DNA of 64,000 nucleotides from Nostoc sp. LEGE 12450 (GCF_015206895.1 NZ_JADEXU010000007.1:34815-98814), one strand, 5' to 3'; positions 1-10,334 are shown, numbered from the stretch's first letter. The notes: a model not told the origin generated them from the letters alone. Translations and numbers: made by a program.

Positions 1-646
1 TCTGTCCTCTAGCATAAGCAGACAATCCATTGTGCAGATTCCCACCAGGCGGTCGGAAGAGATTTGTTTTAGCGCCTGTGATTTGATAGATTAGGTCTGT
101 TGTGCGATCAATTTCGAAAGCTGCTGCTTGTTGATTAAAGAAGTGATACCAATGATGCCAAGTATGGTTAGCAATGACATGACCTTCAGTTACAATTTTC
201 TTTCCTATTTCTGGATAATTTTTTAGGTTCTGTCCAACAACAAAAAACGTTCCTTTGATATTATTTGATTTCAGAATATCTAGCACTTGCTCTGTAGTGT
301 CAGGCCAAGGGCCATCATCAAAAGTGAGAGCAATCACTTTTTCACCCTGAGTTAGTGTTGCCTCTTCAATTATTGCCCCTTGAAAACGTGATGGCACAGC
401 GTAGGATAGCCCTTTTGTTTGTGCTTCTTGCTGCCAACTTGTAAACATCGCCGCCTTTAATTTCTCAATGCGCTGCTGAGTTCCTACATTTGCAGCCACA
501 TCTTTGACATCAATATTTTGTCTACTCTGAGCCTCTGAGGCATTTGGTCTGAGAAGCATCATAAAAGCAAGGCTAAAAACACCACCTAAAGCAAGCAGTG
601 CAATTAATATTCCTTCTGGCCACAGAAACGACTTATTGTTTTCCAC
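1..646 (-). CDS. Polysaccharide deacetylase (NodB domain), C-terminus cut by window edge
   Basis: Reading the minus strand gives an open frame of 215 codons that runs off the left edge. I place the start at a GTG (646-644) because AAGGAG lies about 7 bases upstream; the nearby ATG at 651-649 is in another frame and stops after 15 codons. Residues about 12-33 form one hydrophobic segment, so the protein is probably anchored in or exported across the cytoplasmic membrane. The NodB fold is seen from about residue 100: motif 1 TFDDGPWPD with the catalytic and metal-binding aspartates, motif 2 HTWHHWYH with the metal histidines, and motif 3 RPPGGN. Family members (CE4) remove N- or O-acetyl groups from peptidoglycan or exopolysaccharide; the substrate here cannot be told. 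The last part of the domain, which carries the final catalytic motif, is missing only because the window ends. Confidence 0.9.
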   Translation of the reverse strand, partial: MENNKSFLWPEGILIALLALGGVFSLAFMMLLRPNASEAQSRQNIDVKDVAANVGTQQRIEKLKAAMFTSWQQEAQTKGLSYAVPSRFQGAIIEEATLTQGEKVIALTFDDGPWPDTTEQVLDILKSNNIKGTFFVVGQNLKNYPEIGKKIVTEGHVIANHTWHHWYHFFNQQAAAFEIDRTTDLIYQITGAKTNLFRPPGGNLHNGLSAYARGQ

Positions 647-2348
647 CTCATAGCTCCTTCAAAGATCGAACCATCAACCACGGTTATGACGGTACGTTAT
701 AGCACATTTTTTTAGATATTTTAAATACCAGTTAGTTACTGGTAATTCTGAAAATTAGAATTGGGGCTAACGGAGATTCACAATCGGCTATATGGCTTTA
801 ACTGAACCTACATACTTGAGATTTCAATGAGAATGAATGCTTACACAATACTTGCTACTGTTTAATGACAACCCATTCATAAAAGGCAAGGTCTGCATTT
901 CCACATTTTTACCTCTAGCTCTAAGAAGGAGTACAATTAGATAATTAGCCACACCCCAAAATCCTCTTAATAGGAGTTCTGAATTAGTTTCTGTCTTTCA
1001 CTTCACAGCGAAGGCAGCATTATCTTTTCAAGTTTTATAGCTTTACAAATAAGATGAGCTAGGCTTCGCGTATACAATTTGCAGTTTTCACGCACTGAAG
1101 TTGTTATCTTCAGACATTCTGAACAGTAAATTTGTATAATTTACAACTTAGTGAATTATTTGATTAACATACAAAACTACTTAAAAGGGGCGTGATATCT
1201 TTCAAAAATGAGTCTAGCAAACTGTTAGTTCTATTGTTGATAAGATATATTCTACTGCCTGCTGCTATTGCTTCTTTTTTAAGAAAAAGTTAAATTTTTA
1301 ACTGGCAGAATATTACCTTGTACTTTCTAGGAAATAGACCAGACGAAAATTGATTCAATATAGTTTCTCATTGCCAAGGGGCACTTATTCGTTAATCTAG
1401 ATACTTTCGATCAATTTAGCAAAAATAATTTTATCGGCAGTTTAATTCTATTTTTAATGCTGATACTTTAGACTAAATTGCTAATGACTTTTGTCGCTTA
1501 ATGTTTTTCTCGATAATGATGGAGATTTATATCTTATTAATAGTACACTTTAATATCTAGTGTCACCGTATAATTACGGAAAAATTTTCATATATATAGG
1601 CTAAGTTGTTAAAATCATCATAATATTAGGAATTCGCTTCGATTTCTGAGATTTCTAAATTTACCTGCATAGGTAGGCAATAGCCAATAGGAAAGAAGGC
1701 TTTGTCAGATGTACTGAGTTTTTTCAAAAATCAAAGATGAGTTCTATATAACATTTATACTATTGAATTATACATTTAAATGTAAGATTTTTTACTGTTA
1801 TCACTTTTAGGGCTGTAATTCTGTATTTAAAATTATATTGTAATAGTAGTTAATTTTATGTAATATCACTTAATAATACATATCAAATATATTTGATTTT
1901 AACTCAACCTTACCAAGACTGACATCGGGCTTTTTTCAGTGAAGTGAAGCAGATATTATCAAATATGTCGTAAGCAGTTTTGCTACTTAACAACCAATTT
2001 TCTGCTCAAATAAAAACCGACTGTATGTATAGCTTTATCTATCGGTAACTAGCTTTTTTAGCAGAAGGCAATAAAACTGAAAATTATCTAAGAACTTGCC
2101 TTATATTATAATTGCAGCAATTAGAATTAGGATTCTTAAATTATTGAGGAATCTTAATCATTAGCTTATATTCCCTTAAAGAGATCATCGTTTATTTACA
2201 GTACTTTTATTTATGTTTGTAGATGTAATAACTGTATTGTTTAATATATGTATGGGTTTATGCATAACCTATATTGTTTATTAGTATACCTTTTGAGTCA
2301 AAATAATCAAGGTATTTGTCCCACTTCTGAAACTGGCTACAAATTTTT
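647..2348. other. 1.7 kb AT-rich spacer without a supported gene
   Basis: Neither strand has a convincing open frame: stops are dense and no start has both a Shine-Dalgarno sequence and a recognisable product. The stretch is strongly AT-rich with many T and A runs. It must hold the promoter of the deacetylase at its left end (minus strand) and that of lepB at its right end. I saw no tRNA, clear terminator or long repeat. Confidence 0.5.
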
Positions 2349-2921
2349 ATGATTCCTCACGAAAGTGATGCAAAAGAAGAACGTGCGTCGTCAAAAGTAT
2401 TGCGTAGTTGGCAAGAAAATCTGATTTTAATTGCGATCGCATTATGTTTAGCATTTCTGATCAGAACTTTTATCGCCGAACCCCGCTATATCCCTTCGGA
2501 TTCGATGCTGCCAACCTTACATACTGGCGATCGCTTGGTAGTTGAAAAAATATCCTACCATTTTCACCCTCCCATAACTGGGGATATTATTGTTTTTCAG
2601 CCACCCGCAGAACTACAACGTCGGGGATATCCTAAAGACCAAGCTTTCATCAAGCGGGTTATTGGCCAGCCTGGTGAGGTAATTAGTGTTGATTCTGGCA
2701 AAGTCTATCTCAACGGTCAGCCTTTAACAGAAGACTACATCGCTGAACCACCAAATCAGCCATATCAAGCAGTGAAAGTCCCAGAAGACGAATTTTTTGT
2801 CATGGGAGATAACCGCAATGATAGTAACGACTCTCGCTATTGGGGCTTTTTACCCAGAGAAAACGTCATTGGTCGAGCAACGTTTCGTTTTTGGCCTCTC
2901 GATCGCATTGGGTTCATTTAA
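2349..2921 (+). CDS. lepB: Signal peptidase I
   Basis: Membrane-bound serine protease (family S26) that removes signal peptides from proteins exported by Sec or Tat. The 190-residue protein has a charged cytoplasmic N-terminus, one membrane segment at about 24-42, then the catalytic domain facing the periplasm or thylakoid lumen. The catalytic Ser is S52 in SDSMLPTL and the general-base Lys is K102 in FIKRVIGQPGE. Box E, GDNRNDSNDSRYWG, is present near residues 155-168. Length is normal for the short cyanobacterial form. The gene stands alone behind a long AT-rich spacer, so it probably has its own promoter. Confidence 0.95.
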   Translation: MIPHESDAKEERASSKVLRSWQENLILIAIALCLAFLIRTFIAEPRYIPSDSMLPTLHTGDRLVVEKISYHFHPPITGDIIVFQPPAELQRRGYPKDQAFIKRVIGQPGEVISVDSGKVYLNGQPLTEDYIAEPPNQPYQAVKVPEDEFFVMGDNRNDSNDSRYWGFLPRENVIGRATFRFWPLDRIGFI

Positions 2922-3034
2922 TTAATTTTGGATTTTGGATTTTTCCTTCAATCCAAGTTGTGCTGTAAGCGCACCAAAGGTTCGACTCAAAATCTAAAAT
3001 TAGCAGAGTTAGAAGTTATTTTAAAACTTCTAAC

Positions 3035-3568
3035 TTAAAACCTTAAATAATACATCAATTGAGCGATCGCATCACCAGGTAACTCCAGCCGTCGTTGGAA
3101 ATCAGCTAGGTTACGGTAAGGCCCGGAGGATTGCCGATTTTGAACCACTGCTTGCGCTAAAGATAAATCTATAAATGGAATTTGTGCTAACTTTTCGACT
3201 GTTGCTGTATTCGGATTGACTAAATGTGTAGCACTTTCTAAAGATTCGTGGTCATAATAAATAAAATTCAGCAGAGGCTTTAATGGCTCCAGACGCGGCG
3301 CTGGTATAGCCAAAGCCGCAGCAATGTCTTCAATACAGTAAAATTTAACACCAGAATGGGAAAGTTCTACAAGCGATCGCGCTTGGTGAATTGACAAACC
3401 TGGTAGGCGTAACCAATCGTCTACAGTGGCTTGATTAGCATCAATGCGAATACCTAATTTGGCCGCTATCTGAATTTCTTCCCCAGATTGTAGGCGATAG
3501 TAGGGATCGTTGAGGAGCTTGGCGCGGAGTTTTTGCAACCTGGGGTTCAAAGGTAGCCAGTTATTCAT
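3035..3568 (-). CDS. Helix-hairpin-helix (ComEA-like) protein
   Basis: A 177-residue soluble protein with two similar halves. Each carries the N-x-A/T-x2-x-L-x2-(L/I)-P-x-(L/I) start of a ComEA-type helix-hairpin-helix unit: IDANQATVDDWLRLPGL near residue 43 and VNPNTATVEKLAQIPFI near residue 117, each followed by an A(R/Q)xxV helix and a second hairpin. Such motifs bind DNA backbone non-specifically; in ComEA they serve DNA uptake. No signal peptide or membrane segment is visible, so this is more likely a cytoplasmic relative than a true competence receptor. It lies just downstream of the TM2-SHOCT gene on the same strand with a 14-base gap, so the two are probably co-transcribed. Confidence 0.7.
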   Translation of the reverse strand: MNNWLPLNPRLQKLRAKLLNDPYYRLQSGEEIQIAAKLGIRIDANQATVDDWLRLPGLSIHQARSLVELSHSGVKFYCIEDIAAALAIPAPRLEPLKPLLNFIYYDHESLESATHLVNPNTATVEKLAQIPFIDLSLAQAVVQNRQSSGPYRNLADFQRRLELPGDAIAQLMYYLRF

Positions 3569-3582
3569 GATTATCGCTTACC

Positions 3583-3957
3583 TCAAGAAATCTGGTCTAG
3601 CAATTGGCGGCGCTTTTGCTCAAACTCATACTCTGAAATCAGTCCATCCTGACGCAAAGCATCTAATTCTCGCATTGCGTCAGCCATCGCTCCTACCTGA
3701 TTAGTTACCTTTTGTGAGTTCCTTGTCGCTGACTTGCCTAGATTAAAATTACGATCAAAAGCTTCTTCGTCTTGGGCTAAATACCAAACTCCCTCAATGG
3801 CACTAGCTACCTTGGGGATAGGTGTCCAGGAAAGTAATACATACAAAACACCCCACAGAGGCTGTCCCAGATAGAATTTATGTAATCCTGAAATTGTCAG
3901 CGTGCCAGAAAAAGCTAAAACAGCAGCAACGCTTCTACTTTTGCGCTTAGTCAACAT
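3583..3957 (-). CDS. TM2 domain protein with C-terminal SHOCT motif
   Basis: A 124-residue membrane protein. Residues about 9-60 match a TM2 domain: two hydrophobic helices joined by the short turn LHKFYLGQPLWG. After a charged linker, the last 30 residues (LDALRQDGLISEYEFEQKR) look like a SHOCT module, a short helical hairpin often attached to membrane or oligomerising proteins. The function is not known; TM2-SHOCT pairs are frequent in bacteria. It is the first gene of a likely two-gene unit with the downstream helix-hairpin-helix gene. Confidence 0.75.
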   Translation of the reverse strand: MLTKRKSRSVAAVLAFSGTLTISGLHKFYLGQPLWGVLYVLLSWTPIPKVASAIEGVWYLAQDEEAFDRNFNLGKSATRNSQKVTNQVGAMADAMRELDALRQDGLISEYEFEQKRRQLLDQIS

Positions 3958-4140
3958 ATTTCTAATAAATCTACCAATACCACAGTTCCTACAATCAAAC
4001 AGTCAACTACCCTGGCTTGCTCTCCAGACTTTCGAAAGTTCCCACACAATTTAGTATTTGAAGAAATTTGAGTAAGTTTCACATGACTGTGCATTGAGCT
4101 TTGATGCTAATTTTAAGTTTTTAACAGCTTTATTACTACT

Positions 4141-5064
4141 ATGTCACAGACCTTACTACCGCCAGGATGGGTTGAAAAGCTTTGTGATCCTTACGCTGTG
4201 CTAGGAATTTCTGTAATTGCTGACGAGCGCCAGATTTTCAAACGCTATCACACTTTAGCGAAGCTGCTACATCCCGATCGGCATGCTAAAAACTGCAATC
4301 CAGACCAAAAATTAGCAACGGCAATATTTAGCCATTTAATCAACCCTGCTTATCAACAACTGAAACATCGACAGAAGCGCTTGATTGCGATCGCTATGCT
4401 GCGATCGGATGCAAGAGTTTCAGAGCAGAAGCCTTTGTCTTCTCAAAGTGCCATAGCTCAGGAAATTATGGAAATGTCTACACCTGAAGCAGAATTGTTT
4501 TACGAAGAAGCGATCACCTGTTATGCAGAAGCTCAATACAAATCACTAGATCAGTTTTATCAGGTGACGCAACAAATTACTATACTGAATTTAGTATACC
4601 TACGGTTGCATAAACCAGACCTCTTCTTACCACAAAAAGCTGTTCCCATAATCTCTGAATTAGAAGTCAACCCAGTTGAATTGACATTAACTGATGTCAA
4701 ACCAGTTTTGACAAACTACTCTCAACGTCACTACCAGCGAGCTATTGAGTATGTCAGGCTAGGAAAATGGACTATAGCTGTTCAAGAACTGCGCGATGCC
4801 ATCAAGTTAGAGCCGAATAACAGCGACTATTATGCCTTATTAGGTTTGGTACATCTCAAACAAAAATTTATGGGGATGGCTAGGGTTTACATCTGTCAAG
4901 CATTAAAACTTAATCCAAAAAATTCACTAGCCTTAAAATACGCTCCCGAACTGAAAATTCAACTGGGTGAAAACACCAATCCTAAATCAATGGCTAAAGC
5001 TATGAGTATTGCGGCTTTATTAAGTCGATTTACACAGCGAAAAGGTTCTCAAGTCAAGTGTTGA
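4141..5064 (+). CDS. J-domain protein with TPR repeat
   Basis: A 307-residue protein whose N-terminus is a J domain (about 16-70) with the diagnostic HPD tripeptide in LLHPDRH. It should therefore stimulate a DnaK/Hsp70 partner. It lacks the Gly/Phe-rich and zinc-finger regions of true DnaJ. The middle is helical without a clear family. Residues about 195-275 carry a TPR pair (HYQRAIEYVRLGKWTIAVQEL, then YALLGLVHLKQKFMGMARVY), a likely client- or partner-binding surface. No membrane segments are visible. The start ATG is supported by the onset of the conserved region; no strong Shine-Dalgarno is present. Confidence 0.8.
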   Translation: MSQTLLPPGWVEKLCDPYAVLGISVIADERQIFKRYHTLAKLLHPDRHAKNCNPDQKLATAIFSHLINPAYQQLKHRQKRLIAIAMLRSDARVSEQKPLSSQSAIAQEIMEMSTPEAELFYEEAITCYAEAQYKSLDQFYQVTQQITILNLVYLRLHKPDLFLPQKAVPIISELEVNPVELTLTDVKPVLTNYSQRHYQRAIEYVRLGKWTIAVQELRDAIKLEPNNSDYYALLGLVHLKQKFMGMARVYICQALKLNPKNSLALKYAPELKIQLGENTNPKSMAKAMSIAALLSRFTQRKGSQVKC

Positions 5065-5190
5065 AATTTCGGTAACAAACCGTACTAAAACCGAAGCTTC
5101 GTCACTAGATTACTCACCTAGACTAAAATAATAAATAGAAGTAAAACTATTAAGCTACTGAGTCTGGGCGCTCAGTTTAATATAAGCAAT

Positions 5191-5514
5191 ATGGGATTCT
5201 TCGATTCTGAGATAGTTCAGCAAGAAGCAAAACAACTTTTTGAAGATTATCAAGCGCTAATCAAGCTTGGTAACAACTACGGCAAATTTGACCGCGATGG
5301 CAAAAAGCTGTTTATTGAGCAAATGGAAGCCATGATGGATCGGTATCGCATCTTTATGAAGCGCTTCGAGCTATCAGAAGATTTTATGGCACAAATGACT
5401 GTAGAACAGCTGAAAACGCAATTAGGTCAATTCGGTGTCACCCCGCAACAAATGTTTGACCAAATGCACCTGACTTTAGAACGGATGAAAGCCGAGCTAG
5501 AAAAACAGGCTTAG
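5191..5514 (+). CDS. DUF1825 family protein
   Basis: A 107-residue, highly charged and mostly helical protein that starts MGFFDSEIVQQEAKQLF, the signature of the cyanobacteria-wide DUF1825 family. No catalytic motif, signal peptide or membrane segment is visible. Function is unknown; strong conservation across cyanobacteria suggests a core role. It is a single-gene unit that ends at a hairpin shared with the convergent penicillin-binding protein gene. Confidence 0.85.
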   Translation: MGFFDSEIVQQEAKQLFEDYQALIKLGNNYGKFDRDGKKLFIEQMEAMMDRYRIFMKRFELSEDFMAQMTVEQLKTQLGQFGVTPQQMFDQMHLTLERMKAELEKQA

Positions 5515-5520
5515 TTAATT

Positions 5521-5569
5521 TTAGATTTTGGATTAATTGCCAATTCAAAATCCAAAATCCAAAATCTAA
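5521..5569. terminator. Convergent hairpin between DUF1825 gene and penicillin-binding protein gene
   Basis: The arms TTAGATTTTGGATT (5521-5534) and AATCCAAAATCTAA (5556-5569) are perfect 14-base complements with a 21-base loop. The hairpin sits in the 64-base gap between two convergent genes, so it may end transcripts from both sides. It is AT-rich and resembles Nostoc intergenic repeats, so it could also be a repeat unit. Confidence 0.55.
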
Positions 5570-5578
5570 GATCCAAAG

Positions 5579-7504
5579 TTATTGTGACTTGGGGCGAGAA
5601 AACTGGGAAGGTGGCTTAAAGTTTTCCACTGGTACATTCTTAAGTGCCTTCTCCATAAAATCTTTCCAGATGGGAGCAACCATACCGCCACCCGTCGCCC
5701 GGCTAGCTAATTGTCTGTTGTCGTCCCTTCCCACCCAGACAGCAGTTGTTAGTTGTGGCACAGTGCCAACAAACCAGATATCCTTTTCTGAGGAAGTTGT
5801 ACCCGTCTTACCAGCACTTGGACGAGCTATTGCAGCACCTTTACCTGTACCACTAGTAACTACCGTTCGCATCACATCGATAATGGCTGCCGATGCCCAA
5901 GGGTCTAAAACTAGCTGGGGCTTAGGGGTGTTATCTAATAGCACATTACCACTACTATCGGTGACACGAGCGATTACAGTGGGTGGGGACTGCCAGCCAT
6001 AATTAGCAAAGGTAGCATAAGCACTAGCCATTTCCAGGGGAGTAACACCAATTGCCCCCAGAGGCAGAGAGGTAACAGGTTCCATCGGACTCATGATCCC
6101 CAAGGTGCGGCAAGTTTCGATCACTCGATTCATGCCCACAGCCTTACCAATCTTGATCACAGGAATGTTGCGCGATTGGGCTAAAGCTGTGCGGATTGGC
6201 ATAGCTCCGCTAAACCCCCCATCATAATTTCTGGGAAAATACCAACCGTTACCATCTCGATAGCTGACTGGGGAATCTACCACCGTTGAGTCTGGTCCAT
6301 ACTTACCAGTAGCAAAAGCAGTATAATATACAAACGGTTTAAAGGAAGATCCGGGCTGGCGTTGAGCTTGAGTTGCACGATTGAATTCACTGATCTTAGG
6401 ATCTACACCACCGACTAGTGCTTTGATAAAATGCGTGCGCGGATCAATTGCTACCAAGGCAATTTGATTCTTAGATAGTCCCTGCCCAAGTAGTGATTTA
6501 TGCCACTTAGTGACAGTTTCCTCTGCCATGATTTGGAATTTGGCATCGACTGTAGTTTGCACTCGCATCCCACCCTTGAGTAGTGTCTCACGCCCAAACT
6601 TCTTAGCCAATTCCTGCGCTACGGTGTTGGTTACATAAGGTAGGGCACTACCTTGAAAAGATTTGATTCTACCAAGTTTTATTTCCTGTTTGAGGGCATC
6701 GTCATACTCAGACTGGTTGATCCAGTTTAATTCCAGCATCCGCCCCAGCACTTCTTTTTGTTTCTGTTTTGCCAGCTTCATGCTCACAAAGGGGCTGAAT
6801 TCTTCTGGTGCTTGGATCAAACCCGCCATCATTGCTGACTCACCCAAGCTTAAATATTCTGATGACTTATTAAAGTAACTGCGGGCTGCCGTTTGTACAC
6901 CATAATTGTTATGACCCCAATAAACTTGATTGAGGTACATTTCTAAAATTTGGTCTTTGGTGAGAATTTGCTCTAACCTGATTGCCAGCACTGCCTCCGC
7001 TAACTTGCGGGTAAAGGCACGCTTTTGAGACAAAAACAGGTTTTTTACCAATTGCATAGTAACAGTGGAGCCACCCTCTTTGACTCCACCTGCTACAGCG
7101 TTAACTACTATAGCCCGGCCAACACCAGTGGGGTTAATACCGTGGTGATCGTAGAAGTGACTATCTTCACTTGCTAATACCGCCCGTTTTAAGTTCGGAG
7201 AAATTCTATCCAGGGGTACGACTTCTCGGTTGGCTTCCCCGTGGATACTCGTTAAAAGTTTACCCTTAACGTCATAGATGTAAGTTGTTTCTGAGGGAAA
7301 GAAGTTACGTAGCTGTCTTACATCTGGCAAATTACGGAAACTAATGGCTAAACCAACCAGTCCTCCGGCTACAATGGAACTTGCCAACATGGTAATTGAG
7401 AGCAGAGTACCCCCAGTTACCTGACCAACTCCTTTCAAAAACTCAAAACCTGATGAAGCCCGACGTTGTGGCTGTTTATCTTCAAAAGTCCTAGAAGACG
7501 ACAC
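5579..7504 (-). CDS. Class A penicillin-binding protein (PBP1A type)
   Basis: Bifunctional peptidoglycan synthase: an N-terminal GT51 glycosyltransferase polymerises lipid II and a C-terminal transpeptidase cross-links stem peptides in the periplasm. Of 641 residues, about 33-56 are the membrane anchor. The GT51 catalytic Glu is E113 in ASEDSHFYDHHG, followed by GGSTVTMQL and the EMYLNQVYWG motif. The transpeptidase carries SxxK at S386 (PGSSFKPF), SRN at 444-446 and KTGT at 566-569, so all active-site motifs are intact. The C-terminus is a short Pro/Lys-rich tail. Heterocystous cyanobacteria carry several class A paralogues and the sequence alone does not say which one this is. It is divergent from tyrS. 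Confidence 0.93.
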   Translation of the reverse strand: MSSSRTFEDKQPQRRASSGFEFLKGVGQVTGGTLLSITMLASSIVAGGLVGLAISFRNLPDVRQLRNFFPSETTYIYDVKGKLLTSIHGEANREVVPLDRISPNLKRAVLASEDSHFYDHHGINPTGVGRAIVVNAVAGGVKEGGSTVTMQLVKNLFLSQKRAFTRKLAEAVLAIRLEQILTKDQILEMYLNQVYWGHNNYGVQTAARSYFNKSSEYLSLGESAMMAGLIQAPEEFSPFVSMKLAKQKQKEVLGRMLELNWINQSEYDDALKQEIKLGRIKSFQGSALPYVTNTVAQELAKKFGRETLLKGGMRVQTTVDAKFQIMAEETVTKWHKSLLGQGLSKNQIALVAIDPRTHFIKALVGGVDPKISEFNRATQAQRQPGSSFKPFVYYTAFATGKYGPDSTVVDSPVSYRDGNGWYFPRNYDGGFSGAMPIRTALAQSRNIPVIKIGKAVGMNRVIETCRTLGIMSPMEPVTSLPLGAIGVTPLEMASAYATFANYGWQSPPTVIARVTDSSGNVLLDNTPKPQLVLDPWASAAIIDVMRTVVTSGTGKGAAIARPSAGKTGTTSSEKDIWFVGTVPQLTTAVWVGRDDNRQLASRATGGGMVAPIWKDFMEKALKNVPVENFKPPSQFSRPKSQ

Positions 7505-7677
7505 GGCGATTTCACTTCCTCACTTATAAATTTAACTGTAATTGATTGGATGAAGCAAGGCGGTTAATTTTTTGCAATTATAGTAGTTTGGCAGATGAGA
7601 AAGTGGATAAATTGCAAGTGTTTATAACCAACTTAACTTCTAGTGGGCAAAACATAGCTAACAGTGGATTTTCTAGT

Positions 7678-8865
7678 ATGACGCAAGATTTTGCTTGGCT
7701 GCGTCGTGGTGTTGTAGAAGTTTTTCCACAACCAGTAGATGTTAACAGTGAAAGTCTAGAAAAGCTTTTGGCAACTACAAACAAACCTTTAAGGATCAAG
7801 TTGGGGATTGACCCGACTGGTACTGATATTCATTTAGGTCATAGCATACCAGTACGAAAACTGCGAGCGTTTCAAGATGCAGGCCATATAGCAGTTCTAA
7901 TTATTGGCGATTTTACAGCGCGCATTGGCGATCCGACTGGTAAATCTGAGGTGCGTCGCCAGCTTACAGAAGCAGATGTCGCCCAAAATGCCCAGACTTA
8001 TCTTGACCAAGTACGTCCTATCTTGGATTTTGACACACCAGGAAGGTTAGAGGTGCGCTATAACTCCGAATGGCTCTCTGGGCTTAACTTAGAGAAGATT
8101 TTGGAGTTACTTTCCACAATGACGGTGGGGCAGATGTTGGCGAAAGAAGGATTTGCCGATCGCTATAGAAAAGAGAATCCGATTTTTATCCATGAGTTCC
8201 TATACCCATTAATGCAAGGTTTCGATTCCGTTGCCGTGGAAGCAGATGTGGAATTAGGAGGGACTGATCAGAAATTTAACATCGCTGTGGGCAGAGATTT
8301 ACAGCGCCATTTTGGTCAAAAGCCACAGTTTGGGATGCTGCTGCCAATTTTGATTGGCACGGATGGGGTGCAAAAAATGTCCAAGTCTTTAGGTAATTAT
8401 ATTGGGTTGTCAGAACATCCGGGGCAAAAATATCAGAAGTTGCAAGGGGTTCCAGATAATCTGCTGGAACAGTATTTTGAACTGCTGACGGATTTACCTT
8501 TGGATAATCTGCCAGAAAATCCCCGCGATCGCCAAACACTCCTCGCATGGGAAGTCGTCAAACAGTACCACGGCGAAACAGCCGCCCAAGAAGCCAAAGA
8601 AGCAGCCCAAAGCGGCGGAAAGGAAGGTGCAGTTCCCGAATTTTCTCTAGCTGAGATATCGCATCCCGCTAAATTAGCCTATATTCTCAATGTCACTGGT
8701 TTATGCAAAAGTACAGGGGAAGGTAAGCGGAAAATTCAAGAAGGTGGGGTGCGTATAGATGGCGATCGCATTACCGATGTTGATACTACTTTTGCTGATT
8801 CTGCCCAGTTACAAGGTAAGGTTTTACAAGTTGGGAAAAATAAGTTTGTGCGCCTAGTACCTTAG
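7678..8865 (+). CDS. tyrS: Tyrosine--tRNA ligase
   Basis: Charges tRNA-Tyr with tyrosine for translation. I choose the ATG at 7678 (395 residues) rather than the in-frame ATG at 7546, because conserved sequence starts at MTQDFAWL and the upstream 44 codons look non-coding. The class I signatures are clear: HLGH (52-55) for HIGH, and KMSKS (233-237). The tyrosine pocket segment GGTDQKFN is also present. An S4 RNA-binding domain closes the protein (about 330-395). No strong Shine-Dalgarno precedes the start. pyrF follows 42 bases downstream, so the two are probably co-transcribed. Confidence 0.93.
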   Translation: MTQDFAWLRRGVVEVFPQPVDVNSESLEKLLATTNKPLRIKLGIDPTGTDIHLGHSIPVRKLRAFQDAGHIAVLIIGDFTARIGDPTGKSEVRRQLTEADVAQNAQTYLDQVRPILDFDTPGRLEVRYNSEWLSGLNLEKILELLSTMTVGQMLAKEGFADRYRKENPIFIHEFLYPLMQGFDSVAVEADVELGGTDQKFNIAVGRDLQRHFGQKPQFGMLLPILIGTDGVQKMSKSLGNYIGLSEHPGQKYQKLQGVPDNLLEQYFELLTDLPLDNLPENPRDRQTLLAWEVVKQYHGETAAQEAKEAAQSGGKEGAVPEFSLAEISHPAKLAYILNVTGLCKSTGEGKRKIQEGGVRIDGDRITDVDTTFADSAQLQGKVLQVGKNKFVRLVP

Positions 8866-8907
8866 ATGGGAACTAGGGGCTGGGAAGTACTTAGCAAGAA
8901 ACCACGT

Positions 8908-9627
8908 ATGAATGCAGAAGAAAAAATTATTGTCGCTTTGGATGTACCGGATGAGCAAGCTGTGATCGCTCTTATAGATCAACTCCCGCAAGTCGGTTTT
9001 TGGAAAGTCGGCTTAGAGTTGTTTACCAGCACTGGCCCCAAAATTCTGGAAGTCCTAAAGTCTAAGGAAAAGCGCATTTTCTTAGATTTAAAGTTTGATG
9101 ATATCCCCAACACCGTTGCTGGTGCTTGCCGGAGCGCAGCTAGATACGGAGTGGATTTGCTGACAATTCATGCTACTGCTGGTAGAGATGCTCTAAAAGC
9201 CGCAATTGAAGCAGCACACGAAGGGGCAGCCCAAGCGGGTGTACAACCACCAAAGTTAATTGCTATTACCCTGCTGACGAGCATTTCTGCTAGGCAGTTG
9301 GCATTTGATTTAAAAATACCTCTGGAATTGCCAGAATATGCTCTAGAAATGGCCCTGCTGGCTCAAGAATGTGGTTTGGATGGGGTAGTTTGTTCGCCTC
9401 AAGAGGTGGCACAGCTACGAGAGACTTGTGGAGATCGCTTTTTGCTAGTTTGTCCCGGCGTTAGACCAACTTGGGCAGATAAAGGCGATCAAAAGCGATC
9501 GCTCACTCCTGCACAAGCCATGAAAGCTGGTGCAGATTATTTAGTAATTGGCCGTCCCATTACTACTGCTACTGAGCCAGAGTTAGCCTGGAAGAGGATT
9601 TCTGAGGAGTTAACCACAGTGGCATGA
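8908..9627 (+). CDS. pyrF: Orotidine 5'-phosphate decarboxylase
   Basis: Last step of de novo UMP synthesis, OMP to UMP plus CO2. The likely start is the ATG at 8908 (239 residues). An in-frame ATG at 8866 touches the tyrS stop, but the 14 codons between are encoded by a GGGA-rich spacer sequence and are not typical of the family. The catalytic Asp-Lys-Asp set lies in [11 protein letters not shown] (D60, K62, D64/D65), and the phosphate-binding segments PGVRP and GRPIT are present near the C-terminus. It has the group I length. Its stop overlaps the start of the next gene (ATGA), which suggests translational coupling. Confidence 0.93.
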   Translation: MNAEEKIIVALDVPDEQAVIALIDQLPQVGFWKVGLELFTSTGPKILEVLKSKEKRIFLDLKFDDIPNTVAGACRSAARYGVDLLTIHATAGRDALKAAIEAAHEGAAQAGVQPPKLIAITLLTSISARQLAFDLKIPLELPEYALEMALLAQECGLDGVVCSPQEVAQLRETCGDRFLLVCPGVRPTWADKGDQKRSLTPAQAMKAGADYLVIGRPITTATEPELAWKRISEELTTVA

Positions 9628-10334
9628 AGCTAAGAGTCAGTGAGAAACTGGGAAACAGAGTGCAGGGTGTAGGGGAGAAAAATCTTGCCTCTTCACTCAA
9701 GAAGAAAAATTATAGTTGGCTTGTAGCTTGTGGCTTTTGGATTTTAGTATCAAATAGCTTTACTTACCCAGCGTTCTCGAAAATCCTCACCCCTAACTCC
9801 TCGGCGCTAGCAGAAAGAGAAAATATCAACGACGGGGCGAAGTCTTTCTGTTCTGAGCAAAATTTAGAAACATTAACTATAGAGCTACTCCAAGATTTAC
9901 CTAGTTATACTAATCGCGCCAGTCAACGCGCCCGTCGCCTCAGCAGAAGTAGTGATATTTACAGTTATATGTTAGTGGCAGGAAGACCTGAGTTTACTCC
10001 TCTGCCCCTTAACCTTGAAGAATATAGTGCAGATGCGTCTAAAAGCTCTGCATCAGGAGTTGAGCAAGTTTTCTTTACTACCTTGGAGCGCCAGTACATA
10101 GGAAAGAAAGCAATCGAATTGCAGGAATTCCACTGGCTGTTGTTGACTAAAACTACAACTGGTTGGCATTTAGTGATGATGTTTTCTCAAACTGGTTCCA
10201 ATTCAGCACAGCAGCCATTATCCCCGCCACGCGATAGTAGTAATGGCACTGTTGCCCAAGCGGTGAATACTTGGTTACGCGATTGCCAAGCTGGAAGTGT
10301 CCGACGGATGCGTGCTGTGAATGGTGGACAATAA
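9624..10334 (+). CDS. Conserved cyanobacterial protein of unknown function, membrane-anchored
   Basis: A 236-residue protein. Residues about 31-52 form one hydrophobic segment behind a Lys-rich stretch, which suggests a signal anchor or long signal peptide, with the remaining domain outside the cytoplasm. The body has two cysteines (FCSEQN near 73 and RDCQAG near 222) that could pair in an oxidising compartment. I do not recognise a catalytic motif. The start overlaps the pyrF stop by ATGA, so it is translated as part of the tyrS-pyrF unit, although functional linkage is not implied. Confidence 0.6.
   Translation: MKLRVSEKLGNRVQGVGEKNLASSLKKKNYSWLVACGFWILVSNSFTYPAFSKILTPNSSALAERENINDGAKSFCSEQNLETLTIELLQDLPSYTNRASQRARRLSRSSDIYSYMLVAGRPEFTPLPLNLEEYSADASKSSASGVEQVFFTTLERQYIGKKAIELQEFHWLLLTKTTTGWHLVMMFSQTGSNSAQQPLSPPRDSSNGTVAQAVNTWLRDCQAGSVRRMRAVNGGQ

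Noticed and set aside
1192..1293. 33-codon GTG-started frame with hydrophobic content
   Set aside because: The G-rich run lies too close to the GTG for a normal Shine-Dalgarno and the product matches nothing I know.
2970..2985. GGTTCGACTC resembling a tRNA T-loop
   Set aside because: No matching acceptor, anticodon or D arms around it.
5589..6002. 137-codon open frame on the plus strand
   Set aside because: It lies fully inside the penicillin-binding protein gene on the other strand and shows no family resemblance.
7546..7677. In-frame extension of tyrS to an upstream ATG
   Set aside because: The 44 extra codons are not typical of the enzyme and overlap the divergent promoter region.
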